Part shown: one piece after another, positions 21,185 to 33,699 of the stretch
How positions within the stretch are numbered: the first letter of the stretch is position 1
How the letters are laid out: each line of letters starts with the position of its first letter
Program-made: the position numbers and the translations under genes
Assembly: GCA_963693315.1 (NCBI GenBank)
Contig: OY856188.1
Span: forward strand, 268,517,114-268,581,113
DNA length: 64,000 nt
Source: Diogma glabrata
Lineage: Eukaryota > Arthropoda > Insecta > Diptera > Cylindrotomidae
Reading direction: 5' to 3'
Notes under the pieces: generated by a model
What the model saw: the letters and a program-made list of their open reading frames with translations, nothing else
Told to the model about the DNA's origin: nothing
The model's database searches: none

Positions 21185-21838
21185 ATGGCGGAGAAAAGAG
21201 CTATCAAACGTTTTGTGAAACCATTCGAACAAATGCGAGTTGTTCAAGAAACTGGTTTCACTACCGCCACTGAGGTTAGCGTAGTAAAGGCCATTGGAAG
21301 AAACCGTATAAGGAAAATTCGATGAGTCAATTATGGAATTAATTGAGAAAATTGAAAATAATTACTACGACCTTAAACAAAAATTATTCATATGGGACAA
21401 AATTCTTGGAAATCAACATGACTCCAACGAACGCAATTATACTATGGGTGATCTAATTCTAAACCAAAGTCAATTTCGAAATGATATGTCTAGTGCGTCA
21501 AAAGAGAAAGTGAAATACGATTGACTTATGTTAACATACCAGTGTTTGGTGGCTCTTTGAGGCTTTGATACACCACAATCAGAATATTTCAAAAGTACAT
21601 AAGCTACAATATTTTAAAGGCTTGCTTAAAGGAGAAGCGTATTCACTCATCAACCATTTAAATGTTACTAATGCCAATTACAACGAAGCATGGGATAAGG
21701 TTAAAGCTAGATATGACAAACGTAAACATGTAGTACAATCTTTATTAAAACCATTCATGGACCAGCCAAATGAATGTTGTACTAAATCCATTCGTCACAT
21801 AGTTGTACGGGGCTTACAAATGTGAGATCGTTTGTTCC
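21185..21838 (+). pseudogene. BEL/Pao gag N-terminal region, frameshifted
   Basis: The gag capsid protein packages the element RNA. The first frame starts MAEKRAIKRFVKPFEQMRVV at 21185 and stops at 21322. It continues in another frame with IMELIEKIENNYYDLKQKL (21333-21524), and again with SKVHKLQYFKGLLKGEAYSL, INHLNVTNANYNEAWDKVKA and RYDKRKHVVQSLLKPF (to about 21770). The last is the hallmark of the DUF1759-type gag (xKLxYLKxxLxGxAxxLI...NYxxAWxxLxxRY). Between 21524 and 21565 the F(D)LF-type block is broken. Protease, reverse transcriptase and integrase are absent. It is a 5' fragment of about 0.65 kb that follows the LTR-like region directly. Confidence 0.88.
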
Positions 21839-21841
21839 GAT

Positions 21842-23085
21842 CAGTTCTTAAAGTTGCACCTCTTTAGACTATCTTGAGTTTTTCTCAATAATAGTTAAAA
21901 ATACCTTTGTCTTAGAATATTTTGGATAAAAGTCGGTTTCATTATGTACAAATAAAATTCACAAATCTCTTCGAAGTTAAAGTAAAGAGATTTAATAGAG
22001 TTTGTCGTGAAATACTCGATTTTCTTCATTTTTAACAGATACTAGGTCAGCAAAAACTTCTTCTTTTATTGATCACCAGATATCAGCATCAGTCGTTAGT
22101 TTAATAAAAAGTTAATTCCAGGTCAACTCTATTTTTTTGTCAATTAGATGGTGGAGTATAATAAAATATTTTCTATTTCATTAAAAAGTCAATCTAAAAT
22201 ATTTAAAATTAAAATAGTGGAATATTTGAAGTGTAGTTAAGCGAAATCATTAAATGTATGCGTTAGTATAACTATTTAAATTCTTCTTTGAATGTTTTTA
22301 TTTGCAATCAATTTTACTTTTGTTCATTGTTTATTGTTTTATGTAATATATTTCTATTTATTACTTTTATATGAATATTTTGTCCATAATCTTTATTACT
22401 TTTGTTAATTTCAAATTTGCTTTGTTTACTTAATCTTGTTTATATTACATTTAATTACAATTTGTAAGTAAATTAAGCTACATATATGAAGTTGCGCTAT
22501 AACCTTTTAAGGTTCGAGCAACTGACTTGCAAACAGTTTCTTAAAGAGAACTAAAAAAAAAAAAAAACAATCAGAAAAACTGTAAAAACTTAGAAAATCA
22601 TATGTTTATAGTAAATAAAGTAAAAAAAAAAAAAAAAAAAAAAATCTTTAGAAATAAATTGAAATCCATCAATTCAGATTAACGGCTCATGACTTTTTAC
22701 TTTTTCATTAGAGTTTTGCCAATGTTACACATGTCAGATGAATTTTATTGTTATTGGATGTAATTATTGTTTTACTCGATCAGCTTGATCGGTTGATTTC
22801 GATCAGATGTTTAAAATCTGTTCCACCGTGAATGGGAAAATTTGGTTGGCTAAAATTGGCTAACAGTCACTGAAGTTTTTCTGAACATAAAAATTGGGTA
22901 AATCACTGATAATGGACTGAGACTACCATAAGAAATATTGACGTCAAGAGGACTCACGTGTTTTAAGTGTGTTTCATATAGCCTCAGTACATGGATTCGA
23001 TAAACTTTACGCTTCAGCCTTTCACAAATGCTGGATGTATGCCATAATTATTAGGTGAACGTAATGTTTGATGGTCATCATACCG
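21842..23085. other. AT-rich stretch with a poly(A) tract, no gene
   Basis: A run of about 23 A lies at 22622-22644, and a shorter one near 22553, but no retroelement sequence was recognised upstream of either. The rest has no recognisable coding. Confidence 0.45.
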
Positions 23086-23089
23086 TTTG

Positions 23090-23345
23090 TAAATTAAAAA
23101 AAAAATATTTAATTTAAATTTTTGGACCAAAATTAAAAAGGTGACGGTTGAATAAATTTTATAAATAAATGAATGCGTTACACCAAAACCCGGTGATTGT
23201 TGATACATTATGCAAATAAACGAACTTTTCATCAAAACTAGGTGATTGTTGAATAAATTTATATAAATAAATGAATTGTTGCACCAAAATAAACAGGTAA
23301 TTGTTGAATATTTGATTACCAAAGAATTATTACAATCATGGTCAA
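23090..23345 (+). repeat. minisatellite with GGTGATTGTTGAATA/GCACCAAAA unit
   Basis: At least three imperfect units of about 60 bp: (C/G)ACCAAAA...GGTGATTGTTGATACATTAT, CATCAAAACTAGGTGATTGTTG, GCACCAAAATAAACAGGTAATTG. The same unit appears at 52670-52830 and, inverted, at 54440-54520. Repeated phase and spelling leave little doubt of a common family. Confidence 0.75.
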
Positions 23346-25820
23346 TAAAATGAAAAACTGGAACATTTATTATAGCCACCAAACGTAAAATTTGATTTTA
23401 AGTAAATATATCCAGAGTTGTTGAAATAACTTTTGTTGCCGTTATATCATTTCTAAGATTAGGGTTGCTACTCTTGACTGTATACCTTTCATCAGCCAAC
23501 ACGCTTTAGATATTACCCTGATAGTGATAACTCACTGCGCTTATTCCAGTCGTATGTGATATAATGTTGGAAGAAAGCTCAGGATATCAATGTAATCAAA
23601 ATAAGTCAAAATAAGATGATTAATTCATAAAACAGGTCCTTACATTAAAATCTTTATAAATTTTGCCAGCATAAATTTTAGTTACAAATCTTTAAGCGAC
23701 TGCTTTAGGTAAAACAAATACTATCCAAAATTTATATCCAAAATCTCAAACAAACATTTCATCAAAAGTTTATATGTCAAAGTTAACAACCTTTCAAATC
23801 AAAACCAAAAAACTCAAAACTTTAGTTTGAAATGAGTTTTTAATGTTTAAGACAATAAATAATTATCTCTATTAAAAAATTAATTCTTTCTTTAATGTAA
23901 AGAAATTAAACTTTTATTATTCATTTTAATTTTTGAGGAAAATTAAAAAGTTTTTATAGATATATTTTTTTTAGTAATACTTATACTTAGTATATGAGTT
24001 GTTGTGTGTTTTGGAAATAAAAGAATTTTATAATTGCAATCATGAGTTAAGTTAGATCAGAAAATCATATTAACTTAAAACTTTTATGCAGGGTACGAGT
24101 CGTTCAAAGTAAAATCCACTTTCTCTAAATTTATTCGGTGGGATAAAATTGTTATCTCTACTGGTTTATCAAACTCAACAACATAAATTTACATTTAAGG
24201 ATCATTTGTTTTAATAACATTCCATATATTTCACAGCTTATTATCCTATTTCTCAACAAATAAATTTGTTTATTAGAAAATTAAACAAATTTATTTACAT
24301 CTCTAATCCAATTTTCATCACTTCTGTTGATAAAAAAAAGTCCCAAGAGAAACCACTTCTAATAAATTCATTTAAAATTTATATGTACACATAAGCTGTT
24401 GACCCAGTTTTCTATTCAAAAATATATATGGAAATTTCTAGATACATTTGTGCTGGAAAAAAAATTTCTATTCAACTTATTTTTTACAATAAAACTTTTG
24501 CAAACATTCTCAAAATATCTTTACTTTACATATGTTAAATGTCACACGAGGAAATTATTTCAAATATTAAAATTTTTTGTATTTCTTATTCTTACAATAT
24601 ATTTTATATCTAACTAAAAATTTCATAGTGCTCAAGAGAAAATACCTTGAAAATAACTGTAACAATGCAGCTTTTGTGCTTTTATCCAAAATTTTAAACG
24701 TACAAGGAAAAGTTTTGATCAATTCTCATCGAATCGTTTTAATATATCATTGAAATTATTTTATGGTTGATTAGTTCGTTATAACGATAGTTGACAATAT
24801 AGATGACTGATGAATGGTTTGTTTTTTGATATTGAAGAGGGGGAGGTTTATTTCATTCTAAGATGTGCTACTCAATTTGTATCAAGAGATTTGATGATCC
24901 GAATGGATTTGACGTGGCTATATAAATAAGATTTTTCCAATAAAGCTTAACACCCAAGAACGATTTTAGTGATGCTTTAACGAACGATACACAGATCGGT
25001 GAAAGTTTTTATTATGTGCGTTGAAAAAAAAAATATCGCCATCAATTGAGTTGGCATTGTTTGTTTCGTTCAACGCGTAAGCAGGCAAGCCATTGCTTGC
25101 ATATTTTTACATTTTCCGTTTGCTTGCACTGGGTAGTGAATTCCACTAGATGTTTTAAACTATTGGGGTTTATGAGCTGCAAGACTGCATTTTTTGTTAT
25201 GGCTTTTTACATGAGTGGGTAGGTATAATGTTACCGTTGCTTCTTTGCTTTTTCTCTGATACTTGATCGCCGACTGAGTTTCATGTCCAGAACCAAACCT
25301 AGTTGTTTTTTGTTCTGCAAGTATCAGATCACTTCTCTTTAGGAATTTTGATTCCAAAATCAGAGAAGTTGTATTTTCGGCTGAAAACAACAGTTTTTGA
25401 TTTTGTAGAGTCATTTTCTAATCCAGATTTTTTGGCTCATATTGTTGTGATAGCAAAAGCAGTTGGGATTTGCTCTTCAAACGTTATCATAACGGGAACT
25501 TATTGGATACGGAAATGGCGATATCATCGTTGGGTATCTAAAATTTTCTATCTCTTTCTATCTTTTATCGCCGTTCATTAGAAATTAATTGAAAATTTTC
25601 GCAAACGTGTTTACAGTACTTCCCCTTGAGGAATTTCATGACTGCCTGTTATTGTGTATGAAGGCTCACTAAGTACAGTGTTGATATTTTTACAAAAGAG
25701 CAAGCACTCGATTAACACTATCATTCACAGTGTCTTTGTGATCGCTTTAGGTAAAAATTATTTAAATATTTGCAAACCGATATGAAAAATGTCGAACAAA
25801 AAATATTAAATAAATAAAAT
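23346..25820. other. AT-rich stretch, no gene
   Basis: No domain, tRNA or paired repeat was recognised. The open frames at 25160-25581, on both strands and overlapping, share no family features. Confidence 0.45.
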
Positions 25821-25824
25821 AATT

Positions 25825-26245
25825 TTTTTAATCACTAAAATTAATTATTCAAAGTGCCGGTTTGTTTTTTGTGTCATTTTTCATTACTTTCACAAAACAT
25901 TTTTTTAAGCACATAATTTTAGGTTAAAATAAAATGAAGTGCATCAATTGGTTATAACGCAAGTAATGTTATCTCATAAAAAGTTAAATAAAATCAGTCA
26001 TTTTATAAAATGTTAAACTATTTTTACACTATCAATTTTTTTATTCTTTTTATTATTCTTCTCACTAAATGACCTCCGTTTTGCTTTGTTTTTTATTTTT
26101 CGTGAAACAAGCGGGTTACTAACGCTTGTGTGCACATATGGATTAACGCATTTTACGACATGTAAACGGTATGGTGTACAGTATGTGCATGACATGTATT
26201 TTGCACAAATTTGTGCATGGGAATTTTGTTACATCCACCATCAAT
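25825..26245 (+). repeat. dispersed repeat of about 420 bp, copy 1
   Basis: Colinear with 61925-62345: AATTATTCAAA, TGTTTGTTTTTTGTG, a (T)CTCATAAAA segment, CAGTCATTTTA, TCGTGAAACA, GCGTTTTACGGCATGT-like, CGGTATGG, CATGACATGTATT, GCACAA(A)TTTGTGCATG. Identity is roughly three quarters by eye, with many small indels. The distal part is rich in nested palindromes (TGTGCACA, TGTACATGACATGTA, GCACAAATTTGTGC). Both copies lie on the same strand. No coding. It could be a MITE or an ancient LTR. Confidence 0.8.
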
Positions 26246-28005
26246 GAATGCGCTATGCATTGCCAAAAATGTATCCTCAAGCAAACTTATATGCATATAT
26301 CGATGTGATATTCCATCTACTTAAGGCAAAGTCAAATGGTTTTTATTGCAGCTTTGTTCCGTCGTTTCATAAAATATTCACAATAACATAAATAAAATTT
26401 AACTTTATTTAAATAATTTGTTTTAGTAAATAATAGAACGCAGTGAGCAATATATTGGTTTTCGAAAAACGAAGGCCTACAAGTAGTACTCGAACCATAC
26501 AATTCGTTTCATTTTATGAAACTTTATGAAAGCTAAAACTCTAATTTCATGATAGTTATAAGTCTGTTGATCCGCTTTGTAATTGGCACTCGCCCTCCTT
26601 TCCCACTCGCATAAGATTTGCCTGGACCGAACTTTCCCAATCATTTTCGTTTTAATTTTTTTAATATCATTTCCTGTATGCAAATTTTAATCGTTATAGA
26701 ACTGACCTACATTAGTTGTGTAATATTTTTCCAGTGTGACTTCGTTTTTTTATATTCATAAACTCCGCTATAAACATGTAGATTCCTAAATATCTCTCCC
26801 TGTAGTTTCCGTTACAACAATTTATTATTCTGAAGTATAATGTTTTACATGGTAGTACTCTTTGTTCAATCTGTGACCATTAATCGCTAATTAACGGTTC
26901 TATAATATTATTGATTCATAGGTCCGCGGGGTGCAAATATAAATCCTACAAACATTATTATAAATTGGTAAATCGTAATCTCCTAAATACGTTTCACAAT
27001 GGTTGTCTCGGGTTACAGCAGCGAAGACTCAGAAGTCTAACAGATTTTTTCTCTTTAAACTTTAATGAAAACGGATTAGGTTCCAGTTCTAGGATAACCT
27101 AGTAAAATGGCAAACTTGAATTTTACTTCTGTTGAATTCAACACTGGTAGCAACTCTTCAATCTAAGATGGTTTTTAAATCAATATTTAATGACTCTATC
27201 ATGTTTGAAATTGCAACATTAGGATTTGATGGTGCATACAAATTTACCGTTTCATGAGACGCATGAAGTGTAATGAAGCTGTGATTCAAACTTCGTAATT
27301 GAGAGTCGAACTATTTTCCCACATGCATTAAATTTGTATTAACAGAGACTTTCAAAGTTGTGTTTACCCTTTTCAAACACGATTTTCTTTTTATATATTC
27401 GTGGTCGTCTCTTGCCATAATTTTCGTTTAAATTTATCATAAAACAGTTGTGTAACATCCTTAAATTGGAATCACTCTATTTCTTAAAAAGACAAGAAAA
27501 GATCAAGCAATGGGTTACTTCTCGTTTGCTGTGATGTCATGAACTTCTGAAGTTGTTTTTGCTTCCTCTTTTTTAAAAATAATTTCTCTCAATCATTTCG
27601 TAATCAATTTTTTTTATAATTCTTTTTCAATTTTGATACAAGGTGGTTGTAAAAATTCCTTAGTAGGAACAAAGATTTAACGAAGGAAAGTACCCATGAA
27701 ACAAACTTATCGTTACTATCGTTGTGTTATTGTTTACCAACGGCCGGTAAGAATACTATAAATAAATGCCACGAGATGGCTTCCGTCTCCTAGTCGATTT
27801 TGTGTCCAATAAATTAACAGCTGTTGATTTTTTTTTTGACAATCGACCCACATCAAGTTTCTTTTGAGTTTGGTTCTTTTTTTCAATTTGTAGAAGAATT
27901 GATTGATTTAATAATGAAAACCAACAAAAAAATTATAAAGAAAATATTAAAAATAATTGGTGTTAACGAATAGCAAAAAAAAAAAATTAGACAGTGTGCT
28001 GTTAA
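26246..28005. other. AT-rich stretch, no gene
   Basis: No recognisable coding or paired repeat was seen. A GTGGTTGTAAAAATTCCTTAGTAGG phrase near 27645 is reminiscent of transposon ends but has no partner. Confidence 0.4.
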
Positions 28006-28049
28006 ATGAAATTCTTTCAAAACAAAAATCTTATTTGTCGGATGTCAAA

Positions 28050-28160
28050 CTTCGATTGTCGTTGCGTGTTAGTAAAATTTAGAAAAATCGATGATCGTTG
28101 TGTATTAGCAAAATATATAAAACTCTGTTTTTGTTGTGTGTTAGTCAAAAATTATAAAAG
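28050..28160 (+). repeat. short tandem repeat, 35-37-bp unit
   Basis: The phrase GTTG(C/T)GTGTTAG(T/C)(A/C)AAA recurs at 28061, 28098 and 28133, followed each time by an AT-rich filler. Three units give a repetitive Cys/Val/Leu frame which is a by-product. Confidence 0.65.
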
Positions 28161-28689
28161 TCAAGTAGTCAAACTATTAAAAAAAAATATACTTCTTATT
28201 TATTCACATGTTCATTGTTTTTAGTATGATTTTGTTGTTAATGAAGATTGTAAAAATTAGAATAAAACTCTGTTAAATAAAATATTTAAAATAAATCATA
28301 ACCATATGAATGAACAATTCTGTGATAATTCTTTTTAAAAGAAACTGACGGTCAAAAAACTAGTGGTTGTAGAAAAATTAATCAGTCTGTGTTAACGGGT
28401 GTCTCAAAGAGAGAAAAGCTACAACAATCACGCAGTAAAATAAACGACATTTGGAACTACGTGGCATGGGTTGTTATATTTGGGGGATAGTGAACACGTA
28501 AAGATATTTCCGGAAGAACAACCACTTCCGTGATTATAAAAACATAAACAAAAAGAAGGTTCTGCTGAGATAACTTCCCACCATCTGTGTCATCCGGAAG
28601 GCTGAAGGAAAAGATAGTTCCTGACTTTATACAAGTATTGCCGGTGGAATTCCACAAACTATTTACTGGAGGAGAATGCATGAATAAAG

Positions 28690-28860
28690 GGGCTCTTTGA
28701 GGTGGGATCTGAACTAGCCATGGGGTGAGTCGTATTTTAACTTTACTATATGTGTGGGTATGAATGATTATGGATATGTGTGTGGGTATCTGAATGTGCA
28801 TGTAGGAATGTGTGGATGTGGGTGCGTATGAGAGAATGGCTGTGTTGCATGCCCGTGTGT
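28690..28860 (-). repeat. SINE-like motif with adjoining GT-rich microsatellite
   Basis: Minus strand GACTCACCCCATGG...CAGATCCCAC matches the copy at 1668. The GT-rich tract (TGTGTGGGTATG-type) beside it from 28740 to 28855 parallels the CA/GT-rich tract at 1585-1625. The arrangement suggests one repeat with a microsatellite tail or head. Confidence 0.45.
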
Positions 28861-28888
28861 CTACCATATTCCGATTGGAACTATTTAA

Positions 28889-29090
28889 ACTTGAATTTTA
28901 CTTAATTGTTCTAAAACTTATTGATAAAAACTTATACATAATTAAAATTAAAAATGGATGGCTTATTAATACTCACTTAAGTATTTGCTTTGGGGTTCGT
29001 TACCGAATTTTAGAATGGAAGGAATTTTACTTAATTGTTGCAAAACTTATTGCTAAAAACTTATCCAGGATTAAAATTAGGAACGGATAA
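28889..29090 (+). repeat. local direct duplication
   Basis: GAATTTTACTTAATTGTT followed by AAAACTTATTG.TAAAAACTTAT and ATTAAAATTA(A/G)(A/G)AA(T/C)GGAT occurs at 28893 and at 29021, about 128 bases apart. Confidence 0.75.
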
Positions 29091-29483
29091 TGCTTAGCCA
29101 ATTAGATAATTCGGATACTGCATTGTCTAGTGCAATTGATTACAATATTATTTTTTTGGAAGAATTTTTTTTGAGTTTTTTTTTTGTTTTTTTCGAACAA
29201 AATTAATAAAAAAAACAATTTCCAAACAGGGTGGTATATTGACATCATTGCCTGATTCATGGACGGAGTAATAGGGAACAGTCTACACTAGTAGAAGAAG
29301 TTGAGCCGCTTGTAGAAAGTTCTGGTGCCCGAATTATTGCACGGAAAGCATTACAATCGACTACTAAAAGTTAAAACTTGATCCACTCTCATCCACTAAC
29401 TGTTGTTAACCATCCATAGTAATCATGATAATCAAGTCGTCGAGCCTTAGATCTATCGTCATCTGATTTTCTTCTCCTGAATG

Positions 29484-29585
29484 TGAGTGGGTGTGTGTGT
29501 GTGTGTGAGTGTGGGTGAGGGTGCGCGTGTGCGTAAGTGTGAGTGTGTGTATATGTGTGAATATAGGAGGTGTGTGAGCAAGTGA
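29484..29585 (+). repeat. GT-rich microsatellite
   Basis: GTGTGTGTGTGTGTGAGTG and degenerate continuation. The apparent His/Thr-rich minus frame is a translation of this tract. Confidence 0.85.
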
Positions 29586-30174
29586 ATGTGTGCAGAAAAT
29601 TATGGGGCTAGACGTGGTGATCGCGGTTCTCTTCACGTATCGAGGGGTCGCCAAAAGTCTACTCATCGCACGTGTTTTCTTTTCTCTATCCTTTTGTATT
29701 ATGTATCACGCATACAATTCTGTATTTGTGTTGGAGCAGCAGGATTTATTTCTCGTCCCAACGGACTACAGCTAGCTTGGGGCTATTAAAACAATCTCGC
29801 TTGGTACGCGGCCTGCTATGCCACTTCGAGATTATACAACGAAGCAGAGCTTCACTACAGAAGTGTGCTTTCATCAGCAAAATTATGGGTCGGATTAACT
29901 GTTGAATCCAGCATCATTAATATAGTGAATAAAAAAAATAGGTGATAAAGCGGAAACTTGAGGAACGCTGGTGTTAGTTGAAAAGCCGAAAAAATAAAGG
30001 TAGAGGTAATGCAATGGAGAGAGACCAATTTTGTTGAGTTTCACTCAGCTAAAACCAAATTATGCCGCCTTTCATGGATGAAGCGACATCAAGACTTCCG
30101 TATTATGATAAACTACGAGGAATTATATGAGGTTTAATCGGTTAAACTTCTCAGAGTTGTCATTAAAAGTAACA

Positions 30175-30723
30175 TCAAATGGAACATCATGCGTTCAGTC
30201 TAGCAAAAACTGCAATGCAAAAATTACGATTAATTCTAGGTAAAAACTTTTTCAATCCCAGTTAAATTTTGCGGATCTATAAGTCCATATATGGAATACT
30301 GCTGTCATGTTTGGGGAGGTGCTTATCAGTCAACAATGAAATGCCTAGATTATGTGCAGAGAGGCAATACGGTTGATTGATAACCATGAGTTAACTGATC
30401 AACCTGACTCACTCCAACACAGAAGAAATGTTGCTGAACTGTCAATCTATTATAAATACAATTTTTATGATTCGTCTTTTAGAGAAATCCAAAACATCCT
30501 TCCATCGTGTGTGCAGTACAACCAACCGACAAACACGAACTTCAGAAACTACTAACCTAGCTATTTTCATATCCTTATTCTTTCCTTTTCCGTTCTTCCA
30601 TCCCTTAATCTTTCCTAGCTGACATGGTATCTTCAAATATTCAAAGAGTCTGAATAATGAATACTTCATATTTAGTGTGCTAAACATGTCTAACTAATTA
30701 ATAAAAAAAACTAAAAAAAAAAA
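30175..30723 (+). mobile_element. non-LTR retrotransposon 3' end with poly(A), family A copy 1
   Basis: Plus-strand segments AFSLAKTAMQKLRLILGKNF, SPYMEYCCHVWGGAYQSTMK (about 30270-30330), YVQRGN and then QHRRNVAELSIYYKYNFYDS (30417-30480) make up the C-terminal domain after reverse transcriptase in jockey/CR1-group LINEs (YxSxIRPxMEYCxxVWGGA...LDxVQxRA...LxxRRxVAxLxxxY). A 3' UTR (CATGGTATCTTC...CTAAACATGTCTAAC) and an A-rich tail at 30700-30723 follow. The same UTR ends the minus copy at 58946. Frame changes and a TGA make it non-functional. It is 5'-truncated, as is usual for LINE insertions. Confidence 0.87.
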
Positions 30724-32810
30724 CGAAGCAAAAACGCGCTGTTTTCACAGTGACAGCATCTTTTGTCTGAATCTGGTATTGAGTGAAGCCAGCAAGCTGT
30801 TAAGGGTCAAATTTGTAAATTTGTGAAAACTCAAGTTCTTAAATTGGCTGGTAATGCTTTGTACGAACGGGAGGATTTGATTTCACGTCGACGTGACGTT
30901 TATTAATCCAAAAACGTGCAACAGTAGATATTTGTTGCCTATTTCTCCGGATGTTTTGCCAATTATGTATATTTTTACACCTATAACCTTGACATAATCC
31001 TTTTGTCGTTTAGCTAAGATACCTAAGTCGATAAAGCATAATACTCTTAATTTCTGGGTTTGGATTTGGTTTCCTACTTACGATCATTTTTATAATTCTC
31101 AGGAAAAATGTAGTAAGTTGAACTCTTTTCGTCCTGGCCTGAGGCCACATCTTATGAATGTGCACATTTCCATTGCTAATTCTATACATTTCTCAACAGC
31201 ATAACGTAAAAGCATACACGCTAGCCTAGTAGACTTAGCATGAGGTGAAAATAGGCTCGACCAAACGATAGACATTAGTGATTCACCAAACCTCTACGTT
31301 TCAAAGAGAAAGAATAGTGTAAGGTTTTCTACAATACAACTAACAAAAGCTAAAACTTGGAAAGTTCAAAGCAAGAGTTTCTTGCACTGAGTCATGAAGC
31401 ATGTTGGAAATTCAATTGACGTCGTAACCGAACGATTCATAACGTTAGTACATAACTAGACCATCAGAAAAAAATTTTTGGAGAGAAAATTTTAAGCTTA
31501 ACTTACGGTTTTGTACTTTGCACAATCCAATCCATTTTCACAATCCATTATAGTGTGATGAACAAAAGCTTAGCAAAATCAGATCCCTATTTAACAAGAG
31601 ATTTACCCTAAACAAAATATTTAGAATTATAGCAAATTCTCCGTGATACACAACAGATGTTAAAATCAAGAAAACAGCAGCATGGGCAGTTGACGACGAG
31701 AGATAGAGAAAATAGACGAAAATTAAATACATCTCAAAGGTACAGAAAACTAATTTAAGTGATCATTATGATCCTTAAAAAATACAAAACGGTTAGAAAA
31801 TAGTTTAATTGGTAACATCAAGTTCGATTATAGATAATACAGGCATATATTAAGAGTCGGTGGTCGACTTTTTTAATCTGATTATGCTAATAATAACAAG
31901 CATTTTGTGATATAATAATTGATGTAAAGCATAACCCTTTCAAAAATCTTTTATTTACAATGTACGTCAACATAAAAAACCATAAAACCCTCATCTCTTT
32001 ATGACAAAAATAATTTACAAAAACACAAAAAAACATTGTTATCTGAAACTTTTATGTTACCACAAACGAAAACAATATCCTAAAGAAATGTGTCTTGTTC
32101 AACCTAGCTTGCTTGATCTTTGATGTCCATTCCATGTAGATTTTATAAAATTTTCTTGTTCGTATAGTTTATTCTTTTTGTTGTTACGTTTTTTTCAAAC
32201 ATACTTCTCGGAAAACTAATTCTCTTTTGGGGACGACAACTACAAAAACAACTCAAAGAACAAAAAAAAAGAAAAGAAAAACTAAAATGAGAAAAACATT
32301 TTCTATATTTAATTATAACTTAAATTTAGCTTATAAAATGTCTTCAACTTTTCTTATTTATGTTATTTTTTATTATAAATTTTTATAATGTTATCCTTTA
32401 CGATAAAGTAGATGGATAATGTAGAACTATTATTGCATTAAAGCTGCAAGTTTTTTTAAAAAACTTTTTGCATTATTATTTTAAAATTGATGTTTTACAG
32501 TTGGGGTTGGTTAAACGGGTTAAAGAGGTTAAACGGGGTTAATTAAAGTGGTTATCACAGACATTTCTTTATATTTTTTTAACATAAAATGGTTTGTGCA
32601 ATATGAAGCGTAGGTGTCACAATACATATAAACCTGTTCAAAGGTGTTGATAAAATAGAGAAAATAAAATAAAATTAAAGGTGAAAGGCAAAATTGAGTT
32701 AAAAAATTTGCAGTAAGAAAACTATAATATAATTGCCAATAATCCAGCGAGGCATATTCCATGGTTTTTAGACGCATTGAGTAAAGTCCCCATACAGATC
32801 TATATAAAGG
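30724..32810. other. AT-rich stretch, no gene
   Basis: Nothing recognisable beyond the LINE tail. Open frames on the minus strand near 31540-31730 and 32530-32860 are hydrophobic low-complexity translations; the latter overlaps the next repeat. Confidence 0.4.
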
Positions 32811-32814
32811 TTCT

Positions 32815-33030
32815 TTTTTTTCGAGCAAGCAATAGCGCAGTATCAATAAGAAAACCTCCATAACTAAGACTGAGAGTGTTACCGTTGACTGAATAGAGTT
32901 GAAACCGTCAGAACCCGTAAGATATCACCTTGGCTAGTGATTTCTCACTATTATTCCAAATAATATGTGATATCTCACAATAACTTGTATGATAGCAGAA
33001 ACTGGAGTTCGGGATGTTGCAACAAAACTG
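32815..33030 (+). repeat. dispersed repeat with TGATATCTCAC motif, copy 1
   Basis: TTTTTTTCGAGCAAGCAATA, then AAGACTGA, ACCGT(T/C), and a series of TGAT(A/T)TCTCAC motifs are found here and at 59880-60075 in the same order. A third fragment with ACCGTTGACTGAATA is at 55028. No coding capacity. Confidence 0.7.
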
Positions 33031-33699
33031 AACTTTTCCTAGCATATTACATATTACAAGATTCCAAAAAGAGATGACGGTAAAAGTTGAATATTTGCAA
33101 TATTTTTTTTTAGCGAGGCGATCAGTAGTCATAGCCTGACATGTAGACTGCTAAGTGCATAATGCCATCCTCATTTGTTTGAAAAAAGCCAATAGACATG
33201 AATGGTCTGCTTTGCAAAAATCTTTGTTTGATCCTAACATGCCACTTCGGAGCCCTGAGGGAGTCAAACATTCTACCACAATGTAATGGACTGTTTCATC
33301 CTCTTCAAGACATGAATGAATTTTAGATCATTTTCTACTCGAAGCCGTATTTATATGTTTATTTGCATGATGATGAGCTTTTAGTAGTCCCACCATTAGC
33401 CGGCAGTTTAACCGGATAAGATTTAACAGAAATTCGGTGGTTTGCCGGATATATTCTAGAGTGAATATCTTGGAGGCATTTTAGCCTTCTTTGTCCCTCC
33501 GTTGGGAGTTACTGGGTCGAAAGAGAACCTGTGCGACTAGCGATCTTATCCTACCTTTCGATATATCAATTGCCGGTACAGCACCTATGACCTAAAGAGC
33601 TCTTTGCTACTTCATTAGATTTTATGTTCTCGAGATTTCCGCACTATGCTCTGGTGTACATATCAGTAATGTAATGTTCTTGTACCCAATATAAATCAA

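Noticed and set aside
23014..23382. 122-codon minus-strand frame
   Set aside because: It is read through the 60-bp minisatellite, giving repeated hydrophobic blocks; not a gene.
28457..28867. 136-codon minus-strand frame with Thr/His/Ile repeats
   Set aside because: Its N-terminal half is the GT/CA microsatellite and the rest overlaps a SINE-like repeat; no domain.
29406..29666. His/Thr-rich minus-strand frame
   Set aside because: Product of the GT microsatellite.
32529..32861. 110-codon minus-strand hydrophobic frame
   Set aside because: No signal peptide or recognisable family, and it overlaps a dispersed repeat present elsewhere without the frame.
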